NCBI GenBank assembly: GCA_009823505.1
Contig: VZQC01000392.1
Span: 1,653,186 to 1,717,185 of the forward strand
Reading direction: 5' to 3'
Length of the DNA: 64,000 nucleotides
DNA from: Rhizomys pruinosus
Lineage: Eukaryota > Chordata > Mammalia > Rodentia > Spalacidae
Below, in pieces: positions 11,100-22,199 of the stretch (position 1 is its first letter; each line of letters begins with the position of its first letter). The position numbers were made by a program, and so were the translations under genes. The notes below the pieces were generated by a model that was given only the letters and a program-made list of their open reading frames with translations, was not told the origin of the DNA and ran no database searches.

Positions 11100-12380
11100 T
11101 CTCTGAAGTCATAGGCTAGTCATATAGTTTTAAAGAGCAAAGTGTTTACTAGGGTAAAATTTTATTGGGCAGGTACTCAACTCTGCCAAGCTTTACCCAC
11201 ATAGTATAGGATATTTAAAGACTTAGTAAATGTTTAGATTAGTTAAATTTGGTAGAGGTTTTGATGGAAATGTTAATACATTTGAACTAATGGGGAATAT
11301 AAAATGTTAACTGGTTTTATTTATAATTGTATTGAATTTCCAGCAATAACTTTGGGTTAAGGTACACAAATGGTCCTAAATTTTTCTGAATTATACAACA
11401 TAACTTTAACACTTTCTTTACAATGATAAACAGTTTGTGAAATTTTAATGAAAACTTATGCCTTGGTCCTGTTTATTGGGTATGTGTAATACAACTACAA
11501 CTTAGGCATCTATAGGTCAAAACATAAAAATTTAAAAACAAAGAGGGAGGTGGGAGGTGGTGTAGTAGCCCTTCTGGGATACAAATGGAAAACGGTGTTC
11601 CAAACATTTCCAGAAATTTTCAATTTTGAGACTTGAAACTAACAATGGGAAACAATGGGAGGAGATTTGTATGTATCCACAGGTAAAAACACCAATCTAA
11701 ATGCCTGAAAAGGTACAACTTTGTTGGCTGTGCAGGATGGACTGGGAAATGCCAGCGAGAGACTGACCCTCTGAACATTAAAGAAAGAGTAAACTCAAAC
11801 CGCGGAGGGCACAGACAATCTCTCTGAATTCTGTTAGGGTTAACTGTTTAGAATGGGCCATAATGAAGTTTATCTTCCAGAGGCTGAGAAACCCTCCTAC
11901 CTCTCCCCCCTTTAATAGAGGAAAAAGAAAAACAGATGGTAATGAAGTGATTCCCTAACTTGTAAATTAGAGCCAACTGTAAAAGAGGCAATCTCTTATA
12001 AAACAGGTATAACTACCTTTTATAATTGACTGATAGACATAGAACTGTGAAAGGATAATTCTCTATTTAGAGCTAAATACAATAGTAAAAGTCTTTATAA
12101 GCTGTGTAATTAAGCAAAATATATTAATACAGGAAAGCTCTGATATCAGCAATGAATTATTCCACCTAGGAGATGTTGGCTAGGGGATCCAAGCCCCCAA
12201 AATTATAAAGGCCTTTTGCCTATAAGTGGGATATATGCAAGGAGAAAGGTGGTAAGTCCCTGTTGTTGAAGATCTGGTGTAAGCATGAAAAAATGTCTTG
12301 AGATGTCACTTGCTAATGTACAATTGGCCTCTGAAATGCCAGAGAGCGTTACCAAAGGCCACTAAACAATACAGCTAGAA
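11100..12380 (+). repeat. Unnamed repeat family, I segment, copy B
   Basis: Collinear with 1370-2620, sharing many 10-20 bp blocks, including 'atctcttata' with 'attgactgatagacatag' and 'gaattattccacc/gattattctacc'. It lacks the small insertions of copy A. No coding domain recognised. Confidence 0.65.
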
Positions 12381-12905
12381 TTATTTTTAAATGAACCTGA
12401 TGATGATAACATTGGGGTAAGGATGAAAACTACTGTAAACTCATATAAAGGTCTGCCTCCAGTTCTCACCAAAGGGAGTCTCTAAAAATACTCATGGACA
12501 AGCCTGGACACAAGAGTTTAGTCTCTAATACTATTCTTTACTGGCCAGAAGTTTAAGGGAGGATGTAAGGTGTGATTTTACTGAAAAATAAGATGCCTTC
12601 AAATACCTGAAGGCAGTCATCACCATCACAAAGCTGGCACTAAAAGGGAGCTCTGGTCAAGTTGCAGCTATCCTTCAAGAGAATAAGTGTCATCTAGTTC
12701 AACCCTAGGTTTAGTGTTTTTAAATTGAGAACTCAAGGTGCAAATCATCTCAGAATATCCAACCAAGTGGACAACTAGCTGTCTGACATCTGCTCCTTGT
12801 TCCCTAATGACCTGAGATACAGCTGTTGAGTGACTGAGGTTATCCTCATATCAAAGGCAAGAGAAGCAGCAAGTGAGACTACAATAGCTCTATAAAGATA
12901 GATAC
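12381..12905. other. No recognisable feature
   Basis: Mixed-composition DNA between the unnamed repeat and a B1. Nothing identifiable. Confidence 0.4.
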
Positions 12906-12906
12906 A

Positions 12907-13032
12907 AAACCAGGAGTGGTGGCACACGCCTTTAATCCTAGCACTTGGGAGGCAGAGGTAGGCAGATCTCTGTGAGTTCAAAGCCAGCCTGGTCTACAGA
13001 GTTGGGACTACAGGGAGACCCTGTCTCAAAAA

Positions 13033-13071
<39 letters not shown>

Positions 13072-13094
13072 ATACCAAAAAATAAAAATAAAAT
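12907..13094 (+). mobile_element. B1 SINE with (AAAT)n tail
   Basis: Starts 'ccaggagtggtggcacacgcc' and ends in 'ccctgtctc' followed by an expanded (AAAT)n tail at 13029-13074. The 12 bp 'taaagatagata' recurs on both sides (about 12892-12903 and 13095-13106) as a target-site duplication. Confidence 0.92.
13029..13074. repeat. (AAAT)n tetranucleotide repeat
   Basis: About eleven units grown from the A-rich tail of the adjoining B1. Confidence 0.95.
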
Positions 13095-13106
13095 AAAGAT
13101 AGATAT

Positions 13107-14177
13107 AAAGGTGATGTGTACAGCCATTTTCAAAGGTCTAAATTCAATCATAAACTTTATGATCACTCTACTTTTGCATGCTTTTACTGATAATTTAGTT
13201 AAGAGAATAATTCACTAACAATAACACAAATTTTAGATTAGTATATGTATTTAATCTATTGAGTCTTAAAGTATACACAGCAGTGAGTATTCCACTACAA
13301 ACACCTCTTACATGTTAAAGACCTTTGCCATTTTCCCACCACTCATTTGCCAATCCATCAGTGCCATCTCTACTTATCACTTTACTATTAGAAGTTACCA
13401 CTTCCTCTTCCTCTCACTGGCCTTTTTAAATTTGTCATGTGGTGATTTTTACCCTAGAAATCTGGCAATCTTTTAGCTGCCAGATGTGGTATCAGGATTG
13501 GGGAACTCATACTGACAATGTTTGTCCACATTCTACTTCAAGGGTACAGATTTACTTACCCTTCTAAACCCTTCTTCTTCACTTACCTCAATTCCCCCAG
13601 CAATAGCAACTCTAGCTGCCCCTCCCCTCAGCTATAGATACTCAGGAGCTATCCCCTGAAGAGAACCCTTCTCCTCAGCATCAGCCACAGGCCCAGATCC
13701 AGGGCACAATCGATCTTGCACAGAACAAGGACTTGCAAATGCTTAGCTAGCCACAGGTAAAAGAACAGGATCCACTGGTCCCCAGACTCTGCCTGTATGT
13801 GGCCACACAGGAACAGCTTCTCTTATAGCCCAGCCCCCTTTCAAGGAGCCTGGCTCCAGAGTCCTTAGTGGTTCTGAAGCTAGTGCTATAGTTTTAATTT
13901 CCTCAGCTTCCTTGAATGTTTGACATTATCATCAGCAATTCTGCTTGCTGTTCTTTTCCAAAATCAGCTAGCAATGGTTATACACTTAGTTCCTTGTGAC
14001 ATTTAGAAGTCATTAATCTAGTCCCATAAAATACCTTCTGGTGATCACATTCTCTTTTTTTCAATTTTTAAATATAAACTATAAATAGCTAAAAGCAGTA
14101 GAAACAGCAGAATGATGACCACTAACAGCACTCTCTTCTCCATAAAACAGAATGCCAACAAAAAATACGCTAACTGT
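13107..14177. other. No recognisable feature
   Basis: No repeat or exon recognised. Several in-frame stops in all frames. Confidence 0.4.
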
Positions 14178-14189
14178 TTAAGAACTCAG

Positions 14190-14331
14190 TGCTGGGTGTG
14201 GTGGTGCACACCTTTAATCCTAGCACTGGGGAGGCAGAGGCAGGGAGATCTCTGTAAGTTCAAGGCCAGCCTGGTGAGTTCCAGGTCAGCTGGGGCTACA
14301 GGGAGACCCTGTCTCAAAAAAAAAAAAAAGA
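14190..14331 (+). mobile_element. B1 SINE
   Basis: From 'gctgggtgtggtggtgcac' to 'ccctgtctc' plus poly(A). The short direct repeat 'aagaactc' flanks it (about 14178 and 14331). An internal stretch near 'ggtctacaga' is deleted. Confidence 0.9.
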
Positions 14332-14589
14332 AGAACTCTAGAAATGAAGGCTGCAGGAACCCCAGAGTAACTTATTAAAAACAAAACAAACAAACAAAAA
14401 AAAAAACTAGATCTTAGCAAGAACAGCACATTGTGTAAAATTTTAACTTACCCTATTCCCATTCCCTTCCCAGCTCTACCAAGAGCTCTGGGTCAGGGGC
14501 CAGCAGCCAACTGCAGGAAGTCAGAGCAGGGGTCCTCCACAGCAAAAACCACCTACATTTGGAAAAGAAGGTTTCAACTTTGAAAATGA

Positions 14590-15050
14590 AACTTCCACCT
14601 CCAGAAACTAGAAAAATGAGAAGATATTAAACCCAATACAAGCATAAGGAGCAGTAAATATTAGCACAAAAATAAATGAGAGAATAGAAAACCAAGTTGG
14701 TTACTTGAAAAGATCACTAAGAAGATTCAAATTGCTAAAATCAAGGAATAAGAGACATTACTACTAAACTTACAAAGATAAAAAAGATAACAAAGCACAA
14801 TAAACATTTTATATCAATAGGTTAGATAGATGAAATGAGAAAATTGCTATAAACATTTACTAAAAAAATTAACTCAAGAAAAAATAGAAAATATGAATAA
14901 ACTTGAAACAAAGAAATTGGATTAGCAATAAAAATTTAAAAAGAAAACTTTCTCTAAGGAAAAGTCCAAAACCAAGGGCTTCACTGATGAACCCTGCCAC
15001 TAATTTTTAAAAGAATGAACACTATATGGTTAAAAAAATCCCCACTAATC
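14590..15050 (+). mobile_element. Old L1 ORF2 fragment
   Basis: The DNA follows an L1 ORF2 reading through '...gttggttacttgaaaagat...', 'ggagacattactacta...aaacttacaaagat', 'gaatagacc'-like and 'aaaagtccaaaaccaagggcttcactgatgaa'. That covers the end of the linker and the start of the reverse-transcriptase domain. Stops and indels are frequent, as expected of an old mammalian L1. The match is from memory of L1 sequence. Confidence 0.6.
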
Positions 15051-15279
15051 CTTCACTAACTCTTGCAAAGAAGACATGAAAAAAAAAGACATGTCCTATT
15101 CCATTCTATGACATTCTGAGGCCAACACAAGTCTGATAAACATCCCATAAACAAAGAACAGAACAAAATCCAGAACCAAACTAAATCTAGAAATTTATTA
15201 ATAAGGTTATTCACCATGAATAAGTGACATTTAACCAAAAGTGCAAGGTTTAGAATTCAAGGGTTTTGTTTGTTTGTTT

Positions 15280-15455
15280 GTTTGTTGTTTTGTTTTCTGT
15301 TTTTGGGTTTTGGTATTTTTGAGACAGGGTCTCCCAAGTCCCAGCTGTCCTGGAGCTCGCTCTGTAGACCAGGCTGGCCTTGAACTCACAGAAATCCGCC
15401 TGCCTCTGTCTCTTGAGTGCTGGGATTAAAGGCATGTTCCACCACACCCAGCTAG
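15280..15455 (-). mobile_element. B1 SINE, antisense
   Basis: Reads 'gagacagggtctccc ... gtagaccaggctggccttgaactcaca ... ggattaaaggcatg ... cacccagct'. A (GTTT)n stretch at 15265-15295 is the complement of its A-rich tail. Confidence 0.93.
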
Positions 15456-15905
15456 TTTCCTTTTTTTAAAATGTTAAAAATAAGTAGGCTTTCCTTCTCT
15501 GTGCTTTTATTATTGGTCAGAGAACATGGTCTGTATTTGATATTTATTTTTTGATCAAATATAAGAACAAAATTTTTTAATGTTTCACATATTTCAAGGG
15601 AAAAGATATTCTCTACTGGCCATGGTTTTTGTATATGATCAAGTGACAGAACCTGATGTAAATATCACGAAAACCTTTAGTACTTCTCTTATGTGTGTGT
15701 GAATGTGATCTATCAATTACTGAAAAAAAAGAACTGCAGATTACTGATATGATTGCAGATTTATCAATTTCTCAAGTCAGTCAATTTTCTCAATAAAGTT
15801 TAGATTTTACATATTCTATGAAGCTTTCTATATATTCTGATGTTTAGTTGTTAGACACAATGATGTACTATCTAATAATGTTTTAGATAGATAACAGTGG
15901 TCCCA
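15456..15905. other. No recognisable feature, AT-rich
   Basis: AT-rich sequence without identifiable element; possibly an old L1 remnant, but not assignable. Confidence 0.35.
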
Positions 15906-15910
15906 TCAAA

Positions 15911-16095
15911 TTATAATGGAGTTGAGCCAGACACTGTGGAAAAGGTACCACCTACTCAGGAGGCTGGGGAGGGAGAATTATAATGGAACTGAGCCAGACA
16001 CAGTGGAAAAAGTCCCACCTACTCAGGAGACTGGGGAGGGAGAATTTCTTGAGCCTAAGAGTTCAAGGTCAGGCTGAGCTACACAGTAAAAGATA
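15911..16095 (+). mobile_element. 7SL-derived SINE with internal 66 bp tandem duplication
   Basis: The block 'cctactcaggaggctggggagggagaat' is followed by 'cttgagcctaagagttcaagg' and 'gagctacacagt', resembling the 7SL/Alu left-arm motif 'ctactcgggaggctgaggc...cttgagccc'. The unit from 'aattataatgga' to 'ggggagggag' occurs twice (about 15911 and 15976). It is unlike the standard B1s of this window. Confidence 0.55.
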
Positions 16096-16179
16096 AATAG
16101 ATCAGACTGTAGGAGAGGCAAGAAGTCCCTATTGCTTGTCGATATGTTAGCCACTATAATGCCATAGCATGATGCCTTA

Positions 16180-16196
16180 TGTGTGTGTGAGTGTGT

Positions 16197-16229
<33 letters not shown>

Positions 16230-16230
16230 T
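16180..16230. repeat. (GT)n microsatellite with GA interruptions
   Basis: GT repeat interrupted twice by 'gtga' near its 5' end and pure for about 28 bp at its 3' end. Confidence 0.95.
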
Positions 16231-16564
16231 CTGGAAAAAACAAACCCAGTGCAACAAGCCTCATGAAAGAGCATACAGTACATCATATTTCACAAAAGAC
16301 AATGGAGTATACTATACTTTTATCATTGTTTTAGAGTGTACTGCTTCTACTTGAGAAAAAATTAAAAACTTAAATAAAGTAAAGCAGCCTCAGTTCTTGC
16401 AGGAGGGATTCCTGAAGAAGGCATTGTCATCATATGGGATGTCAGCTCCATGCATGTAATTAGTCCTCAAGACCTTCCCATGGGAAAAAATGAGAAAGGA
16501 GAAGCGAAAAACACTGCCACTACTGTGTAGGCCTAGGCTAATGTGAATGTCTGTGTAGTTAATT

Positions 16565-16574
16565 TGTAATAGTA

Positions 16575-16616
<42 letters not shown>
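16565..16616. repeat. (TAA)n microsatellite
   Basis: Trinucleotide repeat 'aatagtaatagtaataataa...' with two early TAG interruptions and a pure 3' part. Confidence 0.95.
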
Positions 16617-16935
16617 GAGCTAAGAGCCTCCTTTCTGCATGGTAAATCGAAGGGCAACAACTGCTGGAGAAAGACAAACCAAAGGAAAGGGCAGTGTGTT
16701 AGGAAGCATGTGTGTAGACCATGGCTCCCACAGGAACAGACAAGAAACATATCCCCCCAGCAACCAAAGCAAAAGCAAAAGCTTCTGACCAAGTGACACT
16801 GTGTGACACTCTTACTATCCAGGAAGAACCCTCCTCAAGCTGAAAAGAAAAATACAGAAATCCAAGGCTGAGTGAATGGTCTAATTGATTCCAGTGGCAG
16901 CGTGGATGTAAAATATTCTCCATGGGTTCATGGGT
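16617..16935. other. No recognisable feature
   Basis: Mixed DNA between the TAA repeat and an LTR-like fragment. Open frames of 74-95 codons on the minus strand are extended only by the TAA repeat and are not credible genes. Confidence 0.35.
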
Positions 16936-17165
16936 TTAGACACTTGTCCCCAGCTGGTAGCACTGTTTTAAGGAAACGGTAGAACCTTTGGGAGGTGAGG
17001 CCTAGATAGAAAAAGTGGGGCTCTAAGGAAAGGGTAAGTCTTGATGATTATACCCTAGCCCCACCTCCTATCATTGTTTCCTGTTCTGTTGAGATGGGAG
17101 GAGACCCAACAGAATGTTCCCACCACCATGGTGGTAACTGCTCCCCATACCTTCCCCACCAGGAT
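16936..17165 (+). mobile_element. MaLR-like LTR fragment
   Basis: Contains 'acttgtccccagctggtagcactgtttta', 'gaacctttgggaggtgaggcct', 'gatgattataccctagccccacctcc' and 'cataccttccccaccaggatgga' in order. I recall this series from an abundant mammalian LTR-like repeat. The family name is not certain. Confidence 0.45.
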
Positions 17166-17169
17166 GGAT

Positions 17170-17375
17170 ATGTTCTAGTTTACTCTCTGTTGCTGTGATA
17201 AAACACTCTGACCAAAAGCAATTTGAGAGAGGAAAGGGTTTATTTGCCTTACATTTCTTGGGTCACAGTCACATTGTGGGAAGTCAGGGTAGGAACTAAC
17301 AACTGAAGCAGAAACCATGGAGGAACTCTTGTTTACTGACTTGCTTCCCAGCTCACTTTCAGCCCCCTCTCTCTT
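17170..17375 (-). mobile_element. Rodent LTR-like repeat, antisense, left part
   Basis: Starts 'actctctgttgctgtgataaaac', then 'agaggaaagggtttatttgcctta', and ends where a B1 interrupts it. It resumes at 18033. Same family as 4201-4535. Confidence 0.55.
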
Positions 17376-17523
17376 TTTGGTATTTTTGAGACAGGGTCTC
17401 CCTTTTAGACCAGCTAGCCTGGAGCTCACTATGTAGACCAAGCTGGCCTTGAACTCACAGAGATCCACCTGCCTCTGCCTCCTGAGTGCTAGGATTAAAG
17501 GTGTGTACCACCACTCCTGGCTT
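17376..17523 (-). mobile_element. B1 SINE, antisense
   Basis: 'gagacagggtctccc' to 'accaccactcctggct', with the usual 'gtagaccaagctggccttgaactcaca' core. One of four SINE fragments stacked inside one LTR-like repeat. Confidence 0.92.
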
Positions 17524-17530
17524 GTATCTA

Positions 17531-17531
<1 letters not shown>

Positions 17532-17571
<40 letters not shown>
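17532..17571. repeat. (GT)n microsatellite
   Basis: Twenty GT units placed exactly where the A-rich tail of the next antisense B1 should lie, so it replaces or grew from that tail. Confidence 0.95.
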
Positions 17572-17573
<2 letters not shown>

Positions 17574-17707
17574 AAACAGGGTCTCCCTCTAGCCCCAGGG
17601 GGCCTAGAACTAGCCCTGTAGACCAGGCTGGTCTTGAACTCACAGAGATCCATCTGCCTCTAGCTCCCAAGTGCTGGGATTAAAGGTGTGCACCATCACG
17701 CCTAGCA
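17572..17707 (-). mobile_element. B1 SINE, antisense
   Basis: 'gaaacagggtctccctc' to 'catcacgcctagc', with the B1 core 'gtagaccaggctggtcttgaactcaca'. Confidence 0.92.
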
Positions 17708-17710
17708 CTA

Positions 17711-17780
17711 AAGACAGTTCTTAGTATGTGGGTGCTGGAAATCAAACCCCGGTCCTCTGCAAGAGCAGTCAGTGCTCTTT
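17711..17780 (-). mobile_element. B2-type SINE fragment, antisense
   Basis: Only the middle of a B2 remains: 'agttcttagtatgtgggtgctgg' to 'gcaagagcagtcagtgctctt'. It is followed by another antisense B2. Confidence 0.75.
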
Positions 17781-17785
17781 TAAAA

Positions 17786-18032
17786 AATATATTTATTTAT
17801 TTATTTATTTATTTATTTATTATTTTTTATGTGTATGAATGTACTGTCTGCATACATGTTGGTGCACCAGTGTTGTGCAATGCTGTGGAGGTCAGAAGAG
17901 GGAGTCGGATTCCCCTGGAACTGGAGTTAAAGATGGTTCTTAGCCACCATGTGGGTGCTGGGAACTGAACCTGAGTCCTCTCCTCTGCAAGAGCAGTCGG
18001 CGCTCTTAACCGCTGAGCCATCTCTCCAGCCC
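17786..18032 (-). mobile_element. B2-type SINE, antisense, with (TTTA)n
   Basis: Full-length antisense copy ending 'gccatctctccagcccc'. Its tail on this strand is an expanded (ATTT)n at 17790-17822. 'cctctcctctgcaag' shows a 5 bp duplication at the anticodon-arm-like region. Confidence 0.92.
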
Positions 18033-18205
18033 CTCAGCCACCTTTCTTATACTGCCCAGGCAAACCTGCATAGGGATGGTACCACCCACAGTAAACTGGG
18101 GCCTTCTACATCAGTTAGGAATCAAGAAAATTCACCCACAGACATGCTCAGAGGCCAATCTAATAAAGGAAATTCTTCAACAGAGGTTCCCTCTTCCAGA
18201 TGTGT
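18033..18205 (-). mobile_element. Rodent LTR-like repeat, antisense, right part
   Basis: Continues the repeat broken at 17375: 'cagccacctttcttatactgccc', 'ccacagtaaactgggg' and 'gaggttccctcttcc', in the same order as 4360-4530. Confidence 0.55.
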
Positions 18206-20130
18206 TAAGGTGACTGTACATTGTTCATAATAGCTAAGAAATGGAAACAACCTAAATGTTCCAGAACCATTGAATGGATAATAAAAATGTACATCTACAC
18301 AATGGAGTACTACTCAGCAGTAAGAAAAGATGAAATTATGTAATTCACAGGTAAATGGATAGAACTAAAGAATGCTATTCTGGGTGAAGCAACACAAAGA
18401 CAGAAAACCAGGCAATGTATCTTCTCCATTTGTGGGCTGTAGCACCAATCCCCTTATGTAAGTATATATCCTGATATAACACTAGGAGCCAAGAAATTTG
18501 GAAAGGATACATGGAAGTAAAGGAAAGAAAAAATCCCAAACAGGGGGACAGTAAGGAACAGATGTTACTAGGGAGGAGGTCCGGATGATGGGGGTGTTGG
18601 GTTGGGAGGAGAATAAGGGAAGGGAGAGGAGGTCAGAAGATTGGGAGAGTGGGAATGATGGGAGTGCTAGGGATAGGGAGGGAGGACGGGGTGGTAAAGG
18701 AGTAAGAAAGAATAGACATGATTGGTGCTTGAGAAGATGGGAAACCCAGAGTGTAATGTGATGCCCCCGAGGCCCCATGAGAAATTCAGATGCACTGAAC
18801 ATTAGCGCACAGGTTGTGCAACCTGGTAGTTGTGTGTCAGGGAACATAGTGCAAGACAGAGAATATCTCCCTTTGAATGGTTGGCAAGTGAGATCCAAGT
18901 GATTCTCAAAACAAAGCAGGCCAGCTCCAAAGCTCTTTATTATCTACGAGAAATAAAGGATAAGGCTCTACTGTTCAGAGCAGGACATACTTCAGGGATG
19001 GGACTTTGATTAATGGAACAAGAACTGACCTGTAATTTTTCTATCTGAAGTTAAGCACACATAATGCTAGACAATGTGCATACTGCTATGAGAGAGGGTC
19101 AATCAATGGTAAAGCCCAGCACCAAACTCTAACAATCATGATGAGCTGCCCAGCAAACTACCTCTATTGGTGCAGTGGAGGCACTGTTGTGTAAATAGAT
19201 CTGCTAAGTGGACTTGGAACCCTCTCAATGGGAATCAACCCATGAGAGACACTACAAACTTAGCCAAATGCACAGGACTAGAGAGGACACAGAGTCTAGA
19301 GAAAAGCCTATCGGAGTCATATCTCTAGAGAAAGAAATTTCTTACCATATGCTAACTATGGAATCTTGTATTTAAAGACAAGCATATTGTATGCTACTCA
19401 TCAAAAAAGCTACTCTATGCAAAAGAGGAAAGCCACTGCAGAATCGACAACTGGTCAGACACAGAACATATAAACCTGAAAAATCCCCATTCCTAAGAGA
19501 CACATCTACAGTTGAACCTCTACATGCAGAATGAGGGGCCAAGAGAAAGAGTGCACCCCTCAATTCTCACCAGTAATGCTTCCATACACAATAGAGTGTG
19601 AGGCAAACAGAAGGCCACAACTAGTCAACCTCCAAAGAAAGGGAGCCCTCAGAATGTGTATCCCTGAATAGGGCCCCTATATTAAACTTCACCTACCCTT
19701 GGCTCAGGGATCATTTCAGAAGAGGAACCAGGGCTGGTGCATGAATGTAGAGAGGCAGTGACTTACAAATCGACTATAAGCTTTCACATGTAAACCTGTG
19801 ATATGTGAACTGGGACAAGGTCTCAGAGTGGAGCAAGAGAAATGGGGAGGGGGAACCAACCATGGACTGAAATCTATAGGAGACCGAGTACTGTAGGGTA
19901 AGGAAGAATATGCTTTGCCTAGGACTCCTAGATGTGCTGACTGGACTCTATTAGATCTATTTGCACAGAAGGACGTCTGGGTTTGAGGGTTTGACTGGAT
20001 GGGGCTTAGTTTGGATGTTGTGGTGCATGAGTTCTGATTGGGGTTTAGGACATGGAAGGGACTAGGTTTGGTTGGGAACCACTGTATGAGATATAAAGAT
20101 GCTCAATAATTAATTAATTAAAAAAAGATT
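18206..20130 (+). mobile_element. L1 3' end with long 3' UTR
   Basis: Begins within the last part of ORF2 ('gttcataatagctaagaaatggaaacaacc', 'caatggagtactactcagcag', 'ccatttgtgggctgtagcacc') and passes into a G/A-rich 3' UTR (18530-18720). It ends in a '(taat)n aaaaaa' tail near 20105-20125. The span beyond about 18900 is assigned by its style (long murine-type 3' UTR of older L1s) and is less certain. An antisense 138-codon frame here (18482-18898) is a by-product of the purine-rich UTR. Confidence 0.6.
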
Positions 20131-20254
20131 AGCCATCACAGACTAGGCCTTCAAACTATGAACCAAAGTAAATCTTTCTACCAGTAAATTACTTTAGTAA
20201 ATCTACTAGTAGTTACTTTACTAAGCAAGGTATTTTATGACAGCACTGCAATGG

Positions 20255-20360
20255 TTAGTGTTAACTGTCAACTTAACAGGATCTGGAATCACCTAAGAGG
20301 CAAACCTCCTAGTACACCTGTAAGAGATTATCTTGATTAGATTAGCCTACTGGAAGTCTA
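20255..20360 (+). mobile_element. Rodent LTR-like repeat, 5' fragment
   Basis: 'tggttagtgttaactgtcaactt' followed by 'gatctggaatcacc' and 'gagattatcttgattagattagcc'. This is the 5' start of the same kind of LTR-like repeat seen at 3665, and it is truncated. Confidence 0.45.
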
Positions 20361-21400
20361 GATAACACATTTAGTCTCCAAATTCTCCTGAATCAGTAAT
20401 GAAATGAGCTAACAAGCTATGAAGACAGATGACTCTTAAGTGCTTATCACTAGTCAAAGAAGCCAGTCTGCAAAATGTACATTCTGTGTATCTCCGGTGA
20501 TAAAACATTCTGGAAAAGGCAAAATGAGTCAATAAACAGATAGGTGGTTACCAATAGCTGAGGAGGCAGGGTAAACAGTCAAACAAGAAAATTTTAGGGC
20601 AGTAAAAACTGCTTTTATGATACTACCATGGTAGCTATAAGATACAAAGCAACTGTCAAAATCATAATTTTATGACATTAACTGTAAACTTGAACATATG
20701 CAACTCTTACAGGAATAATCCAGGACATTGGGGAAGCCCAAGACAGGCTGTGGAATTTGACAATGTAGCCTAACTGCAGTAAAAATAATAAAACTTCCCA
20801 CTGAAAGGGTGGGTAATAAGGTACTCACCTAAGTCATTCTGGAGATGAGCAGTCCGTTAGGTTAAAGGTAAAAGAAAGTGCACATAAGCCCTGTGTTCTA
20901 GCTGGTAAGGTTGTCTCCCAGGGAGCATGAGTTAACAGTTCTGACACTATTTTATATGTCTACTGGACTGAAAGATGCAGGATGGTGGACAGTGGGAACC
21001 AGATGCCCCACTATTGGATTCAGGAGTTACACACAAGCAAGACAAGGAGGCTATAATGATCCATTTGGCGATGGGCAAGAATAAGAAATTTCAAGCTGGT
21101 ATTACACAAATATGTCAACATCAGTTAAGAGGATCCAAAAATGATAAAACCCCAGTAGCGCAAGTAGATCTAGCACTTTGAGACTGCCTTCTTATACTAT
21201 CTGCTGATAAAAACAACAACGATAACAAAAAAAAAAAAAAAAAAGACTGAAGAAATGGCTGACAAGAAATATACAAAGTAAGCCTGGAACACAACATAGA
21301 ACCCAGAAAGGAAAAAGGTCTTAGCAAACAACAAATAAAACACAAAGACAGACAGACAGACATACACACACGTGAGTGCGCACACACAACGATGAATGAT
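20361..21400. other. No recognisable feature
   Basis: Mixed DNA with a poly(A) run (21226-21244) and a short (ACAG)n at 21346-21362. Nothing else recognised. Confidence 0.35.
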
Positions 21401-21779
21401 GAGGCATATTAAAGGGGCACAAAAGCTAACTGAAAGACCTTGCAAAGTCCAATAAAGTCCAAAGCTGGAATAATTTAAGAATAAAATAATAAAGTAACAG
21501 AAGTATAAGCCAAAGTACAAAATAAAGAACCATGATTTCATACTGATAAACAGGCAAAATTTCCAAAGGTGATTCCAAATTGTGCATAAAGATACTATGT
21601 CCTCAATGACATGAAGCCCAACTCTCCACTCTTTATGTGTTCCCTGCACACAGTGACTTTTTCCCAAATAGTACAATATGAAAAAAGAGAGCTATCAGTG
21701 TGCTGAGGAACCTGGAAACATACCTCCACCAGATGTCCAGGTCCATATCCCACTGATGAGTCAGGCTGGTTGTGTGTTT

Positions 21780-22190
21780 TCTTAAGTGTAACAAAAATGT
21801 CTCTTGCCTCTGTGATCTTCTTCCCCAACATGTGACCCCAGACCGCTCACAAGAAAATATGGACCCCACAGTCTGCAGAGCTCCAAATGGTCACAGTCAT
21901 CAAAAACAAGGAGAGTGTGAAAAGCCAGCAGGCAGAAGATCCTGAGGAGATGAGGATTATTTATAATGTGTCCCCCTACTGGCATCTCAGAAGAGGAAAG
22001 GAAAGGAGAGGGAGATTAAGGAAATCTGAGGAACAGGTTTTAGTAATGGTACCTCAATGCTGGCTGTTAACAGGATGAGTGTGCCTGTCAGGTGTGGAAC
22101 TCAATATGGACTATAAGAGAGTCTCTATAGTATCATCGCAATAGTTCTTTAAACCTAAAATTTCTAAAATAAAATGCGCATTAAAAAAAA
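21780..22190 (+). mobile_element. Possible ancient repeat 3' end
   Basis: The end 'caatagttctttaaacctaaaatttctaaaataaaatg' plus poly(A) (22183-22192) resembles the terminal part of an ancient mammalian transposon. The 5' limit is a guess. It could equally be unique sequence with an A-rich run. Confidence 0.25.
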
Positions 22191-22199
22191 AAGCAGGAT

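Noticed and set aside
18482..18898. 138-codon antisense frame
   Set aside because: It lies antisense in the purine-rich L1 3' UTR; no start context or domain.
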